Part shown: one piece after another, positions 33,306-44,989 of the stretch
Layout of the letters: each line of letters begins with the position of its first letter
Numbering within the stretch: position 1 is the stretch's first letter
Made by a program: the position numbers and the translations under genes
NCBI RefSeq assembly: GCF_000090795.2
Contig: NW_003546243.1
Location: 845,675 to 905,405 of the forward strand
Length of the DNA: 59,731 bases
Origin: Amphimedon queenslandica
Lineage: Eukaryota; Porifera; Demospongiae; Haplosclerida; Niphatidae
Direction: 5' to 3'
The notes under the pieces: generated by a model
Database searches by the model: none
The model's input: only the letters and a program-made list of their open reading frames with translations
Told to the model about the DNA's origin: nothing

Positions 33306-36300
33306 TTAGCTAGCTTGAGCAGTCACATTGCTTAACTTCAACTTTTCTTCACTAGTCAAATTCATAAACCTAAAAGCAGAACATCAGTTACATAATACAT
33401 TATTGAATCATCATGATAATCGTTCCATCACCTTGTATCTGGAAAAGTTAACCTAATTAGATTCAATCCTTCTTCAAGAGCTATAAATACATTGATCACT
33501 CATACATTATAATAAAGACTCACCATTCCTCAATCCGTATTTGCCATTTTCCAATTGATTGACTGATTCATTGGAGTATGTAGCTCCAAAGGGCTGCCTC
33601 ACACGTTTCTGAAGCAACTAATATCAGCAGATAGGGAGGGATAAAAATAAGGAATCAATTCAAACTTCTACCCTGCATTATAGCAGAACATAGAGGCAGT
33701 GTAATGACAATAGGACTGCAAATTTTGAGTTAGAATATAGTAAAAAGTGCTTTTATATTTGGTCTAACAAAAACATGAAACTTACTGTCAATAATTCTAT
33801 AAATTTCTTGACAATCTCTGGTAAATTCTAAATAATAATTACATGCGTAAAAATCAGGTGCAAATGTACATTAAGTAGCAATAAAACTAACAATTTGAAC
33901 GACTCCATATTTATCTTCAATCCTGGAGTGAACTGCTAAATGAGTCAAACTGGTCACAATACAAATGTACAGCAAACTCTCAGACAATAGTTCCTTCTCC
34001 TTTTGCTCGGGCAACTACACAGAATGAAGTAATGGACAGCAGTTTGTATATGTACATGCATGAATGGACTATGCACATTTTATATGAATAATAAGACTCA
34101 CCTCAGTTACAAAATATGCTATTAGCGGCTTTTTCTTTAAATAGTTTATGATTTCTCTTTTAAATGATGACAGTGTACTGACTGCATCTTTAACCTGGTC
34201 CCTTGGGCTCTTCATAGGGGTGTGGCTCTTGGGTGTGGCTTCATGATGTAGCTCCTGAACATGACCTGTGTATAACAAGAGTATTAGTGTAAAAATATTC
34301 CTTAGAGCACTTAGAGAAATCTTTTGGCTATATAGAAAGTCCAGCTTCAATTTTCGAGTTATAGCCACTTTTAAAATCAGTCAATTTCTGAAAAATACCC
34401 TGTACTATAGTAGTGTTGTTGCAGTACCATAATTTTATATAGTTCTAGTACTAGTTCTAGAACTAGAGTTTGAAAAAATTTAGTTCTAGTACTAGTTCCG
34501 GAACTAGAGTTTGATAAAGTTTAGTTCGAGTACTAGTTCCGGAACTAGAGTTTGAAAAAATTTAGTTCTAGTACTAGTTCCGGAACTAGAGTTTGATAAA
34601 GTTTAGTTCGAGTACTAGTTCCGGAACTAGAGTTTGAAAAAATTTAGTTCTAGTACTAGTTCCGGAACTAGAGTTTGATAAAGTTTAGTTCGAGTACTAG
34701 TTCCGGAACTAGAGTTTGATAAAGTTTAGTTCTAGTACTAGTTCCGGAACTAGAGTTTGATAAAGTTTAGTTCTAGTACTAGTTCTAGAACTATAGTTTT
34801 ATAAAATTAGTTCTAGTACTAGTTCTAAAACTAGATTTCAATAAATTTTAGCTATTGTTCCAGTTCTAGAGCTAAGTTATAGTTCTTGTACTTGTTCTGG
34901 CAATAGAGTTTAAGAAGCTTAGTTCTAATTGGAAATAATTTCTAAATACTGCTTCTTTTTGCTTCTGCTGTCACGCTTTCACTGCTTAGCTTTGAACTGA
35001 ACAAGTATTCAAAAGTCTATTGATATATAATTTATGTCTAAGTAACAAATTCATACATTATTTGTTATTCAGTCTTTGTTATGTACTAAAATATTTCACT
35101 GACAAATTAGTACCTTCTTTGTCAACTAATATTGTTCTACAATTCTAGTTCCAAACTAGTTCTAGTACCACAAGAGAATGTACTTTTAGTTCCAGTTTAG
35201 TTCTAGTACTGAGACTCTGGCAAAGTTTAGTTCCAGTTTAGTTCTAGTACTACAAGTCTTGTATAAACTAGTTCTAGTTTAGTTCTGGTTCTTACATTGG
35301 TTGTAAAAATAGTACTAGTTCTAGTTCTTGGAACTAGAACTATGAAAAAAAGGCAGTACTAGAATTGATTTAGTTCTAGTACCAAGGAACTACAACAACA
35401 CTATACTATAGCCCATGGTTTTTCTGAAAATTGGCTCCAAAATCACCCCAAATTTTTAATACATTTTCTGATACAAATTGACGTCCTTATGCTGTGTAGA
35501 AAGTTTGAGCTGATTCCGACTTCAATTTTTCAAGTTGTGACCATTTAAAAAAACTAGCCAATTTCTAAAAAATTCCCTGTACTATAGCCCATGGTTTTTT
35601 CCAAAAAATGGCTCCAAAATCACCCCAAATTTTTATTACATTTTCTGATACATATTAATGTCCTTATGCTGTGTAGAAAGTTTGAGCTGATTCTGACTTC
35701 AATTTTTCAAGTTGTGACCATTTAAAAAAACTAGCCAATTTCTGAAAAATTCCCTGTATTATAGCCAGGGTTTTATCTACTGGGGGTGGGGGTGGGGGGG
35801 AAGGTTCTACCCCAAACTCAATATCTTCCCCCCCCAAAATTTTAATGAAAATTTACATAAAGTGTACATAAAGGTACACAATTGTGTACATAAAGTGTAC
35901 ATCTCTGTAAATTACAAATTTATTGAGTAAGCAATTGCATAGTAATATAGTCAGTATTACTTCTACATGGAAGTTTACATGTACTTCCCCCCCCAAACCA
36001 AAATTTCTAGATAGAACCCTGATAGCCCATGGTTTAAAAAAAAAAATGGCTCCAAAATCACCCCAAATTTTTATTACATTTTCTGATGCATATTGATGTC
36101 CTTATGCTATGTAAAAAGTTTGAGCTGATTCCGACTTCAATTTTTCAAGTTATGGTCATTTAAAAAAACTAGCCAATTTCTGAAAAATTCCCTGTACTAT
36201 AGCCCATGGTTTTTCTGAAAATTGGCTCCGAAATCACCCCCCATTTTTATTGCATTTTCTGATACATGTTGATGCCCTTATGCTATGTAAAAAGTTTGAG

Positions 36301-38283
36301 CTGATTCCGACTTTGATTTTTCGAGTTATAGCCATTTTAAAAGTCTTGCTCTTAAGGCTAATTTTGGGAATGCCTCAGGTCTGGTATACATGTACATGTA
36401 ACGATTAATTTTAACAGACCTGCAAGAACCGCTCTTTCAGCATATACATGACTTCTTGATAAAGTGGGTCTGGTCATTTCATTGCTCCATCCCTTACGAT
36501 AAGTCACTGTACTAGAAGCAGGTAAACCTTTAAAAATAATAATTAAATAATAATAATAAATAAAATTAATTATTACTGGGAGTATATCCAATGGCAACAT
36601 CATCTCCTCTTCCTCCAAGTGACGTTATGAAATTCTTTAATTGTGACATGCAATTATTATAAATATTAATCCACAAACCAGGTCCCCCACTAGTGGATAG
36701 GCTATACACCTATGAAATACATTAATCCAATCAATCAATTGGTTAATAATAACGATGAATATTAATGAGTGATGATTACCTTGCTCCTCCTTGATGGGGA
36801 TTGAACTGATAGTCTTGCAAGATCCATAAAAGCAAGATACTACAAAAATAATTACATAAATATTTTATTATTATTATTATTATTATTGTTATTAGTGTAT
36901 GTACTTTGATTAATAAATTATTTGATTCAAGTCCTAATATTAATGTTCTAGAAGAATCTTCACTGAATGATGCTATAAGTGGAAACTCTAGCAGCTAGAG
37001 AGAGATATATATATATTACATGATAGAAGTACAGAAAAGGTAATAACTAACCTCTGCTTGGTACAAATGGTGTAATTTTAAACTCAGACGCCAGACAAAA
37101 TGCATCATGACTCCATTTACAAATAGCAACCATAGCAATCGTATATCAACCAACAGTGACAAACGCATGTCTACAATTTAAAAAATAATCATTAATATTT
37201 TCTATAGTCTTACTGATGGCAGCATAGATGCACATGTAAAGTACCATGTCCTAATAAAAAAAAATTTTAATTATAATTGCTATAGTTGAATTTAATTGCT
37301 ACCTTTAATGATTGTTTGACTGAGTTTCTGAATAATAATGGTAGACTTGTTTTGAACTGGAAAAATTTTGCCTGCTAAACAGAGAAAAACAAAATAAAAA
37401 ATGCTTATCAATGAACCATCGCTCTCTCTCTCTTTCACCAGCTCTCATCCTCTCTCTCTCCCTCGAATTACTTGAATAGAATTAAAGACAAGTATAAACA
37501 TACTGTCTTTTATATAGTACACAAAATACATTAAGCCCTAAATTAAAATTGAGCCACAATTATTAACTTTTAACAAATTTTGTAATCGACTTACAAGAAA
37601 AGATCCGTAAGTAGTAGAATGGTAATTGTCAGTATTATGGACAATGTACATTAAACTAAATGACTGGAAAGTTGCCATGACGACATTTAGCATCACAAAC
37701 AAACAGTGTGAGAGTCTAAAAGTATGACAAAACCTTTGCAGACGTGTACGCCCAACAAAAACTTTAACTATAAAAAGTAATAGAAATTATTTTATCTTTT
37801 TCAATTTTTTTTCTTACTGTCAAGAAGCCATAACTGACTAATGTGCATCAATAATACGCTAGTGATGAATATGAACATGCACAATAGTGAGTCGATCTTT
37901 AATACAGAAGAAAACTGTATTTTAAAAAGGCAATTAATACAAATAACTCAATAATTATACTGACCATTAGTAAGTGATAAAATAATAATAATGTTAATGT
38001 TAGAGACCACAGCCAGATGCAGCTGGCAGCAGCACGCCATGGATAAACCTTTAAAAAGAGACAATGTTATATTTAAAAAGAAAATATTAACTAGCATACT
38101 GTTCTGTGAAACCAAATCATTTGAAAAACCCTTTTTAATGATCACATCCACATTCCACATGAAAACATCAGCGCGCAATTGCGCATATGCGCAGATTTTG
38201 CGCGCAAAAACCAAACCACACCTATTAAAAGGCACGTGAGGTTTGTAAACTTCCGGTCGTGGTCTCCGTATTTTTATATTCAT
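33306..38283 (-). CDS. NDC1: Nucleoporin NDC1 (transmembrane nucleoporin)
   Basis: Coding exons: 37965-38048, 37818-37914, 37595-37767, 37303-37374, 37214-37250, 37052-37170, 36905-36994, 36780-36839, 36577-36709, 36420-36527, 34102-34265, 33892-34014, 33786-33827, 33524-33617, 33432-33480, 33306-33369, all phase-consistent. The first exon is not resolved and should lie between 38049 and 38283. The N-terminal half has about six hydrophobic segments (SLTLTLLLFYHLL, LLCMFIFITSVLL, LLWLLFVNGVMM). The C-terminal half has YLAFMDLARLSVQSPSRRSK and THLAVHSRIEDKYGVVQINL, matching NDC1 ([36 protein letters not shown]). NDC1 anchors nuclear pores in the envelope. One intron (34266-36419) is about 2.1 kb and packed with satellites and two mobile elements. 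Confidence 0.88.
34411..35403. mobile_element. Non-autonomous hAT-like element built of ~41-bp tandem repeats, 993 bp
   Basis: Left end TAGTGTTGTTGCAGTACC and right end GGAACTACAACAACACTA form an inverted repeat with two mismatches. The element is flanked by an exact 8-bp duplication TACTATAG (34403-34410 and 35404-35411). Inside, about ten tandem units of 41 bp (34445-34850) contain the palindrome CTAGTTCCGGAACTAG and alternate between GTTCTAG and GTTCGAG variants; the right half has degenerate TAGTTCTAGTAC copies. There is no ORF for a transposase. It is inserted into a satellite unit. Confidence 0.87.
35766..36021. mobile_element. Short inverted-repeat element with G-rich/C-rich ends, 256 bp
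   Basis: Terminal repeats CAGGGTTTTATCTA and TAGATAGAACCCTG are complementary with one mismatch. A 5-bp duplication ATAGC flanks it (35761-35765, 36022-36026), cutting a satellite unit that otherwise reads CTATAGCCCATGG. Subterminal poly-G (GGGGGTGGGGGTGGGGGGG) and poly-C tracts are present. It has no ORF. Confidence 0.75.
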
Positions 38284-38336
38284 CCAAAAAGTGACTGATA
38301 AGATTCTCTTTAAAAATAAATAAAGTTAATGTAATG

Positions 38337-39439
38337 CACTGATAATTTCATTTGTCACTCTAGCAAGGTATCTGATTAGACTAATACGAGTGTCCATTAA
38401 TTCTTTCTCTGCCTCTTCACTGAACACTAGCTCAGAAGCGTCAGTGAAACAATGAATAGATAGCAATTTCTCCCTTATTCTTTTATTGGCCTATAGAATT
38501 ATGTAGAAACAATTCATTTTGGACACTGCACTATTAATACAACTCACTTCTCCTGGAAAATTATTAGCTACAAACTGGGTGTACTCATCGTTATTGCCTT
38601 CCAAAAACAGCATCACTCCAATCTATGAAATATGAATTTAAAATGAATTATAAATCTGATATCCTAATTGCCTTCATTTTTAGGTTCGACACTAGCTTCT
38701 TGACTTTCATTGGTTGTACGTTTGGATACGATTGATGCACAAATACCAGTAGCTCAAGACTCTTTGGATACCATTCAACCATTCTTCCTTCCCATATTTG
38801 GATGATGGTTTCAATGGCTAGTCTAACAGGATCAATATTACTTGGTTCAGAATCTATGGAAAAAACATTAAGCAAGCATAAGGTCTAATTTGATCAGAAT
38901 CAGCTCAAAATAATATTCAATCTCATTCATAGCCACTAATATCATTGCTATTAAGTATTGTACTGTTAATGAATTATTCTTACCATTAATGAGCTTTGCA
39001 ATTTTATAGTTTGTTTTGAAACTCTGCGCAGGAGGTACATGTACATGGCTTTCACTTGGACGACCTTCACTCCTGTCAGCTGACACCTGATGTCCCCCTC
39101 TATCTGTGCGCTTGGGATATTTTGGAGGACGTCCAACTCTACCCTGAGTACCGCGATATTTCGGAGGGCGTCCCCTACTCCTGATAGCTACCTGATGTCC
39201 CCTACCACTTCTAACTGCTACCTGACGTCCTCTCCCACTTCTGACAGCTACTTGACGTCCCCTTAGAACTAGAGGCTCATTTTCTTCACCACTACATTCT
39301 ACAGAGTGAATCATTGATTATTAGCCCCACCCCAACTCCTCCCACTTAATTATTCTGGTATTATACTAAATAATTAGGTTCATGCAATAATAATTTCCTC
39401 ACTAATACCTTCTGAATTCTGGTCTTCTTCTATATCCAT
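38337..39439 (-). CDS. AT-hook protein, unknown family
   Basis: Exons 39409-39439 (MDIEEDQNSE) and 38984-39298 are well supported. Further exons start at 38853, at about 38622 (IGVMLFLEGNNDEYTQF) and at about 38491, ending with ISALH before a stop near 38336. The donor of the 38853 exon is unresolved (weak GTGTCG or a GC donor). The second exon holds repeats RGRQVAVRSG and GRGHQVAI and two AT-hook-like cores, SRGRPPKY and VGRPPKY, which bind the minor groove of AT-rich DNA. The C-terminal ~150 residues are helical without recognised motifs (IWEGRMVEWYPKSLELLVF). A nuclear, chromatin-linked role is likely. The gene ends about 50 bp from NDC1 and is divergent from FEN1 (160 bp). Confidence 0.65.
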
Positions 39440-39599
39440 CACTGGATTATCACTAGTACTGTTTGTCTTTTTAAAATAATAACCTCGTAAAAATTTTCAT
39501 TACTCCGTTTACGACCGAGGCACTTAGTAAACTTACTTTGTTGATTCCGTATACTTTAACCACGTGGTATAGTACTTGTCAAAATACTAAGGGGGTGGA
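39440..39599. promoter_or_regulatory. Bidirectional promoter region AT-hook gene/FEN1
   Basis: Only 160 bp separate the start codons. It contains an ACCACGTGG E-box-like palindrome near 39561. A shared promoter is inferred from spacing. Confidence 0.45.
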
Positions 39600-42500
39600 A
39601 TGGGTATTCACGGTCTTTCAAAGCTTTTAGGAGATTATGCCCCTTCATCTATCAAGGAACATGAATATAAAAGTTATTTTGGTGAGTTTGAAGGCTCTTT
39701 TTCAACTTTAAACAGCTTCTCTAGGAAGGAAAATTGCCATTGATGCTTCCATGAGTTTATACCAGTTTCTGATAGCCGTCAGACAGGACGGACAAGTATT
39801 GATGACTGAGAGTGGTGAGACTACAAGGTTAGTCAAAAAAACACTAAAACTTCTAATTAATGCCTGCCATACAGTCACTTAATGGGATTCTTTTATCGGA
39901 CAATAAGAATGGTTGATAATGGCATAAAGCCGGTGTAAGCTTTTAATAACTTTTAATAACTTGTTTTTTAATTAGCTACGTTTTTGACGGAAAACCTCCG
40001 ACAATGAAATCTGGCGAAGTTAGCAAAAGAAATTAAGAGTTACAATTTGTATATAATTATTTTTTTCAGCTGGCTAAAAGAGCTGATAGAAGGGCTGAAG
40101 CCCAGAAGGAACTGCTAAAGGCAGAGGAACAAGGTATGTCACTAAAATTGATTTATTTTTCGTACCAATCAGTCAGACTGTGGTGGTGATTGATGCTAAG
40201 TGGCATAGTTAATTTTAGAATTTTTAAGATTGTGCTAAAGTTGCATGCCGAATTTCTTAAACAAAATCACACCATTTAAAATCACACTAACACAAGGGGA
40301 TGCAAAGTTCTAATTAACATTTTTTCTTTCTTATGGGAGTAAACAACCTCTTAGACTATGTACAACCAAATGTTAATAGACGAGCACTTATTATTAGCAT
40401 AAAAGTTTTTATTATTGAGCAATTCAAATGGTATTATTATGCAGGAGACATTCAAGAAGTAGAAAAGTTTCAAAAGAGACTAGTAAGCCATGTGTATGAC
40501 AGTAAACGATGGGGCTGGATGTTTCTGGTAGGTTAAAGTAACACCTGAGCATGTATCTGAGGCTAAGAAGTTACTCTCCCTAATGGGGATCCCTTATGTT
40601 GAAGTAATATCCATTCATTGCAGCACTCCTAGTATGACTAATACTAGGCTCCATGTGAAGCAGAAGCACAGTGTGCTGCATTAACTAAAGCTGGTAAAGT
40701 CTATGCTACTGCTACTGAGGATATGGATGCACTTACCTTTGGCTCTAGCATACTAGTTCGTAACTTGACTGCTAGTGAAGCTAGGTAATGATGAATAAGT
40801 ATTATTTATAATTTATTCCTTATCTTTCTCTCTCTCTCTCTCTCTTCCCTTTTTGCTCATACCTCAACTAGGAAGCTACCAGTTCGTGAAATAAATTTAT
40901 CTAAAGCTTTGACAGAACTAGATATGGACCAATCCCAGGTAATAACTATCACTAACTAAAGACTATGCATCCATATAAAGTCCCCAAACACGCCCCAATG
41001 TAAATTCTCCCTTGTCTTGTTTATTTTCGTACATATCCGTGCACGTTTTATCAGCTGTTTGCATTGCTATCAAAGAAGTGTCTATTGGAGCGAGACGCAC
41101 TTATCACTGATATGTTTCATACCTGCGGCACTATAAATAGCAGCCTTTCAATGCAGTACTACTGTACGTCAGTGCAGCCTTTCAATGAATCCGTTGGTCT
41201 TTCTCTCTTTGCATTAGTTTATTGACTTGTGCATATTACTTGGATGTGATTATTGTGACTCTATTAAAGGTATGTATTATATCCAACACTTGTACACAAT
41301 CATTAGGTTATTTTTAGGTATTGGACCAGTTAATGCTATGAAGCTGCTAAGGCAACATGGAAACATTGAGAAAATACTTAAAGGATTGTCTGGAAAGGTG
41401 TGCCTGCAGCATGCTATCTTATAGTATATGCTTGTTTTTTATTTACACAGAAGTATCAAATTCCTGAAAATTGGCCTTTTGAAGTAAGCAAATGAGTGAA
41501 CAAACAAATACACAGACAAAGCAAATAGTAGCCTTTCTTTCTAAGAGAAAGCAATTCTCACTTCCACTCACTTCCTTTACATTTTACTTATTTGAAGCTC
41601 ATAAATGCAGCCAATGCACGCTAAAGTAAACTGCTAATGATTTGTTGGTTTAGTTAAGCTGTTATTATTATGCCTGTGTATAATTATGAAAGCTATTTTG
41701 ATAATAATTATGCTCTGTATTGTTATTAATAGGAAGCAAGAAGATTATTTGTTGAGCCTGATGTCAGTCCAGCAGATGATATTGAGGTAGTAATGACTAT
41801 ATTTTAGAGCATCAGTTTATCACTCAACTACATGTACATGTCTTATCATAATGGAGATTTGTATTACAGACTTCATTTAAGTGTAATGGTTGCTCCAAGC
41901 CTCGAAATAAGCAAAACCAATTACCCAGAATCGTATATTACTTATGAATAGGAATGCTATTGAGGTGTCAAATTTACTCAATTTCTATTATTAAACACTT
42001 CCCACGTATTCTAGTGTATTATAGTATACAGTGTGTATTATACTATATTAGAAGTATGGCGTGATGTGGCATACATTTTTCTAGCCTTACTTAGTGTTAT
42101 TTTCACTTGATTTATTCAATTTGTCACTTGATCTATTTCAATCTTCACTTCATTAAGACTTCGTTACTACTTGACTATTTTGTACTTTAAAACTAACACT
42201 TCCTTGTCTATGGGATATTCCGTCGATGAATGTACCAACTAATTTGATAATTCTATTCATTTAATGTACGTATTGATTGCTAGACTCTTATAGAGCATAT
42301 TAACTCCATTTGCTATTAGTGACATTATATGCATGTATTATTCTCTCTGTGTTATGTCATACTCTTGTATTATGTAGTTAAAATGGGGTAATCCTGATGA
42401 AGAGGGGATTGTAAAATTCCTTGTTGAAGAGAAAGGGTTTAGGTACGTCACACAGAAGACGTGTAGGATAATTATCATTATTCTTTGACTAGTGAGGATC

Positions 42501-42652
42501 GGATTAGAAATGGTGTCAAGAAGTTACTGAAGAGCAAGCAAGGGTCAACACAGGGGAGACTAGACTCTTTCTTTAAAGCTGCACCCTCACCAAAAGCAGG
42601 GATCAAAAGAAAGGTATGTGATGTGTCTCTTGGTCTTCCTTTAAAAACTCTC

Positions 42653-42686
<34 letters not shown>

Positions 42687-42758
42687 TCCTTCTCTTTACA
42701 CTATAAGGCTAGTGATAGCAAGGGTCCATTAAAAAAGAAAGTGAATAAAAGCAAATAA
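39600..42758 (+). CDS. FEN1: Flap endonuclease 1, 373 aa, 16 exons
   Basis: Exons: 39600-39681, 39725-39827, 39875-39934, 39976-40018, 40070-40133, 40445-40482, 40532-40603, 40648-40784, 40872-40938, 41218-41269, 41318-41397, 41451-41483, 41733-41786, 42378-42442, 42493-42613, 42708-42758; total 1122 bp in frame (human 380 aa). The N-terminal nuclease block starts [20 protein letters not shown] with [13 protein letters not shown]. The internal block has [26 protein letters not shown] and [19 protein letters not shown], supplying the metal-binding acidic residues. The PIP box is QGRLDSFF and the tail is a Lys-rich nuclear signal. FEN1 removes 5' flaps in Okazaki-fragment processing and base-excision repair. 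Vertebrate FEN1 has an intronless coding region, so this dense intron set is notable. Confidence 0.97.
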
Positions 42759-42787
42759 ACAAATATTTATAACAATTAATATTATTG
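42759..42787. terminator. Overlapping convergent 3' ends of FEN1 and DUF445 gene
   Basis: Only 29 bp lie between the two stop codons, so transcripts must overlap or poly(A) sites must lie in each other's coding region. AATATTATTGTTATT-type AT sequence spans it. Confidence 0.55.
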
Positions 42788-44696
42788 TTATTCCTTTACA
42801 ATAAGTAATGCAATAAGTATGATGATTTCGTTAACGAATCCAACCAGTCCTCCAAACAGGTTGCCCCATATTATTAGCCAACTCAAGTGTTTGTGTATCA
42901 TTGCAGCAACAATCTATACATTTCACGACATATGGTAACACACACACACACATGCTCTACCTTGTTGACATCTTTGGGCATTAGTTGTGTTATTTTTGGT
43001 TCAAGTATATATGTTATCTGTTGAATGAAGTATTTGTTTGATGATACACAAGAGAGAGGGAGGGAGGCTTACTTCACTTTTTAAGCTTTGTGCATCTGAT
43101 ATACCAGGAGCTACTAGTCGTTTATAAATCTAATGGTAAATATGGTTATTAATGTATATGTACATGTACATGCAGAGTAAGTGATGTTACATATAATGGC
43201 TTACCATTGGTGATACATTGTCAATGAATGTCCTAATATTGACTTGTAGCATTCTTCTAACTTTCTCTTCATCTACGTTCATCATTAGCAGATGCATACC
43301 TATTATATTAGCAATAGTAATAGTGGCAAATATCCTTTTTTCATAATTTGTACATGTACATGCATGTCTATAGTAGTTGCAATACCTTGAGGGCTGGCCA
43401 ATATGCTATCAATTTTGCTATCTATAACTTTCTGTGCAGCATCAGAATCAAGCAATCCACTCACGCGTGATTCTAATGCCCCAAAAATTCAAAATAAATA
43501 AAGCCAAAAACCTATACGTGTTACCTAGTTTTAAGATTTTCCTGATCCTTTCGTCTTTCTCTGTAAAGAAACTCTGCAATTGTTCCGTATCGAATATAAC
43601 GTCAACTATGACGTCTCTGAATCCGTTGATAATCTCTCCATAATGTTTTTGTATTAAACCACTGGAAGGAAGAAGGAAAGATAAGAGAAGGTATGACAGA
43701 GAGAGGAGGAGGAGGGGGAAAGGTGAAAAGCAGAGGTCAAGAGAGTGACTATGTATGTATATATGACAGCAGTAGGCTTACCTTCCAAAAACACACAAAA
43801 CTTTTCTAAACAATAACTCGATAAACAACCAATTAATAATACCAACTACAGTGAAATTAAAAATACATGTATATATAATCATTTTATCTCTCTTCTCTCC
43901 TTACACACTGTATTGCATGAGCATGCCACACACTCTCTCTCTCTCACTCTTTCTTCTAACTAGCTAATCCAAAGAATCCGAAAGATCTTAAGCTTCGTAA
44001 AGGTATGCATACTCCTAAATTATCTTCACATTTGCTATTATTATTATTATTGTTAATGTAACTACGCGGCCCTTGAGATGGAAATGATATCTCCATCAGT
44101 ATTACGCCCACCACTAATATCGTAAAGAATATGATATTAGATAACAGTCCTTTATGGAGGCACGCCCTCTTTGCACTCAGCTCCTGTGGTGACGAAACAT
44201 TAAAGACAGGCAGAGAGGGGAAGGACAGACGTACCTTTTTCAACAAAAATTTGAATTCTTCTTGCTCGGCTGTCTCCACGTCAGCGAAAGATACCGTTTC
44301 GAAATTTTCGTCAACAATTTGGCGATATCTAGTTCCATGGACTGCACATGCAATCGTAAAACCCACAGTCAATAATTAAAGAGTTCCATACCTCCATCGG
44401 TTTCAGTGTCATTCTGGACAAATGGCTCCAAGGCAATGGAAGCATTGTCACTGCCATTACTTTTATCTTTTGCAGACAAACTGCTGCCCAGTGTAGCTAC
44501 ATATCTGGACCTTAGATATCTAAACAAAAAGTACAGAGTGTAGCCTGGTGAATTGAGACGAGTCTAACCTAGAACTGGGCCTTCTCTGTGGTCCAAGTAA
44601 TCCACCAACATCAGACGCCATTGGCCACACCTCTATTATAAATCTAGATGGTTTGGGTGGAGTCGGTACTAAATCAATCAAGTCCATATTTGACAT
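42788..44696 (-). CDS. DUF445-family membrane protein, 402 aa
   Basis: Eleven exons: 44569-44696, 44392-44519, 44235-44341, 43961-44183, 43782-43845, 43525-43661, 43386-43472, 43205-43299, 43073-43129, 42961-43017, 42788-42913; total 1209 bp in frame. The protein has a soluble N-terminal part, a hydrophobic helix (LLSNIIFFTILVVGVILM), then GIINWLFIELLFRKVL and GLIQKHYGEII, then a helical middle, and ends HLSWLIIWGNLFGGLVGFV with a last helix. The pairs GWLTNWIAIKMLFRP/GLIPKRR.EIA and the terminal LGxLIGxxxG helix are the signature of DUF445 (UPF0754) proteins of bacteria. Function is unknown. Ten spliceosomal introns exclude contamination. It is divergent from G-alpha-s. Confidence 0.75.
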
Positions 44697-44989
44697 TGTT
44701 GTTGCTTGTGATATTGGCATCAGCAGCCCCTCTCTCTCTCTGTCTCTCTCTTTCTTTTCCCTCCTTCTTCTTAGCCTCTTCTCCTACAACAGAGGCCTAG
44801 GAAGGTTAGAGGGGGAAGGCGATAAGGACTTCATCTATCTCGCACTTTGTTTGTTCCCTACAAACGCTATTAGCACCTTACTCCAGTTGTGTAAGCTCGT
44901 TCTCCCTTCCTTCTTCCTCATTTTTTTGTGTAGCAAAACACGCATACCGTTTGTCTCTCTTTGTTTAGGACAAGAGCTGACCAGCCGAG
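44697..44989. promoter_or_regulatory. Bidirectional promoter region DUF445 gene/G-alpha-s
   Basis: The 293 bp between divergent start codons hold a CT-rich tract (44730-44775) and probably both 5' UTRs. No TATA box is seen. Confidence 0.4.

Larger units (their letters stand above)
34320..36355 (+). repeat. Satellite array of the ~180-bp family (diverged subtype), interrupted by two elements
   Basis: Units with GTAGAAAGTTTGAGCTGATT, CCGACTTCAATTTTTCAAGT, GGCTCCAAAATCACCCCAAA and CCCTGTACTATAGCCCATGG repeat at about 178 bp (starts near 35497, 35675, 36112 and 36291, plus a partial unit at about 34340). Two transposable elements (34411-35403 and 35766-36021) are inserted within CTATAG of the units. 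The array fills the largest NDC1 intron. Confidence 0.85.

Noticed and set aside
34411-35403. CRISPR-like array
   Set aside because: Units are contiguous and near-identical without unique spacers, inside a eukaryotic transposable element.
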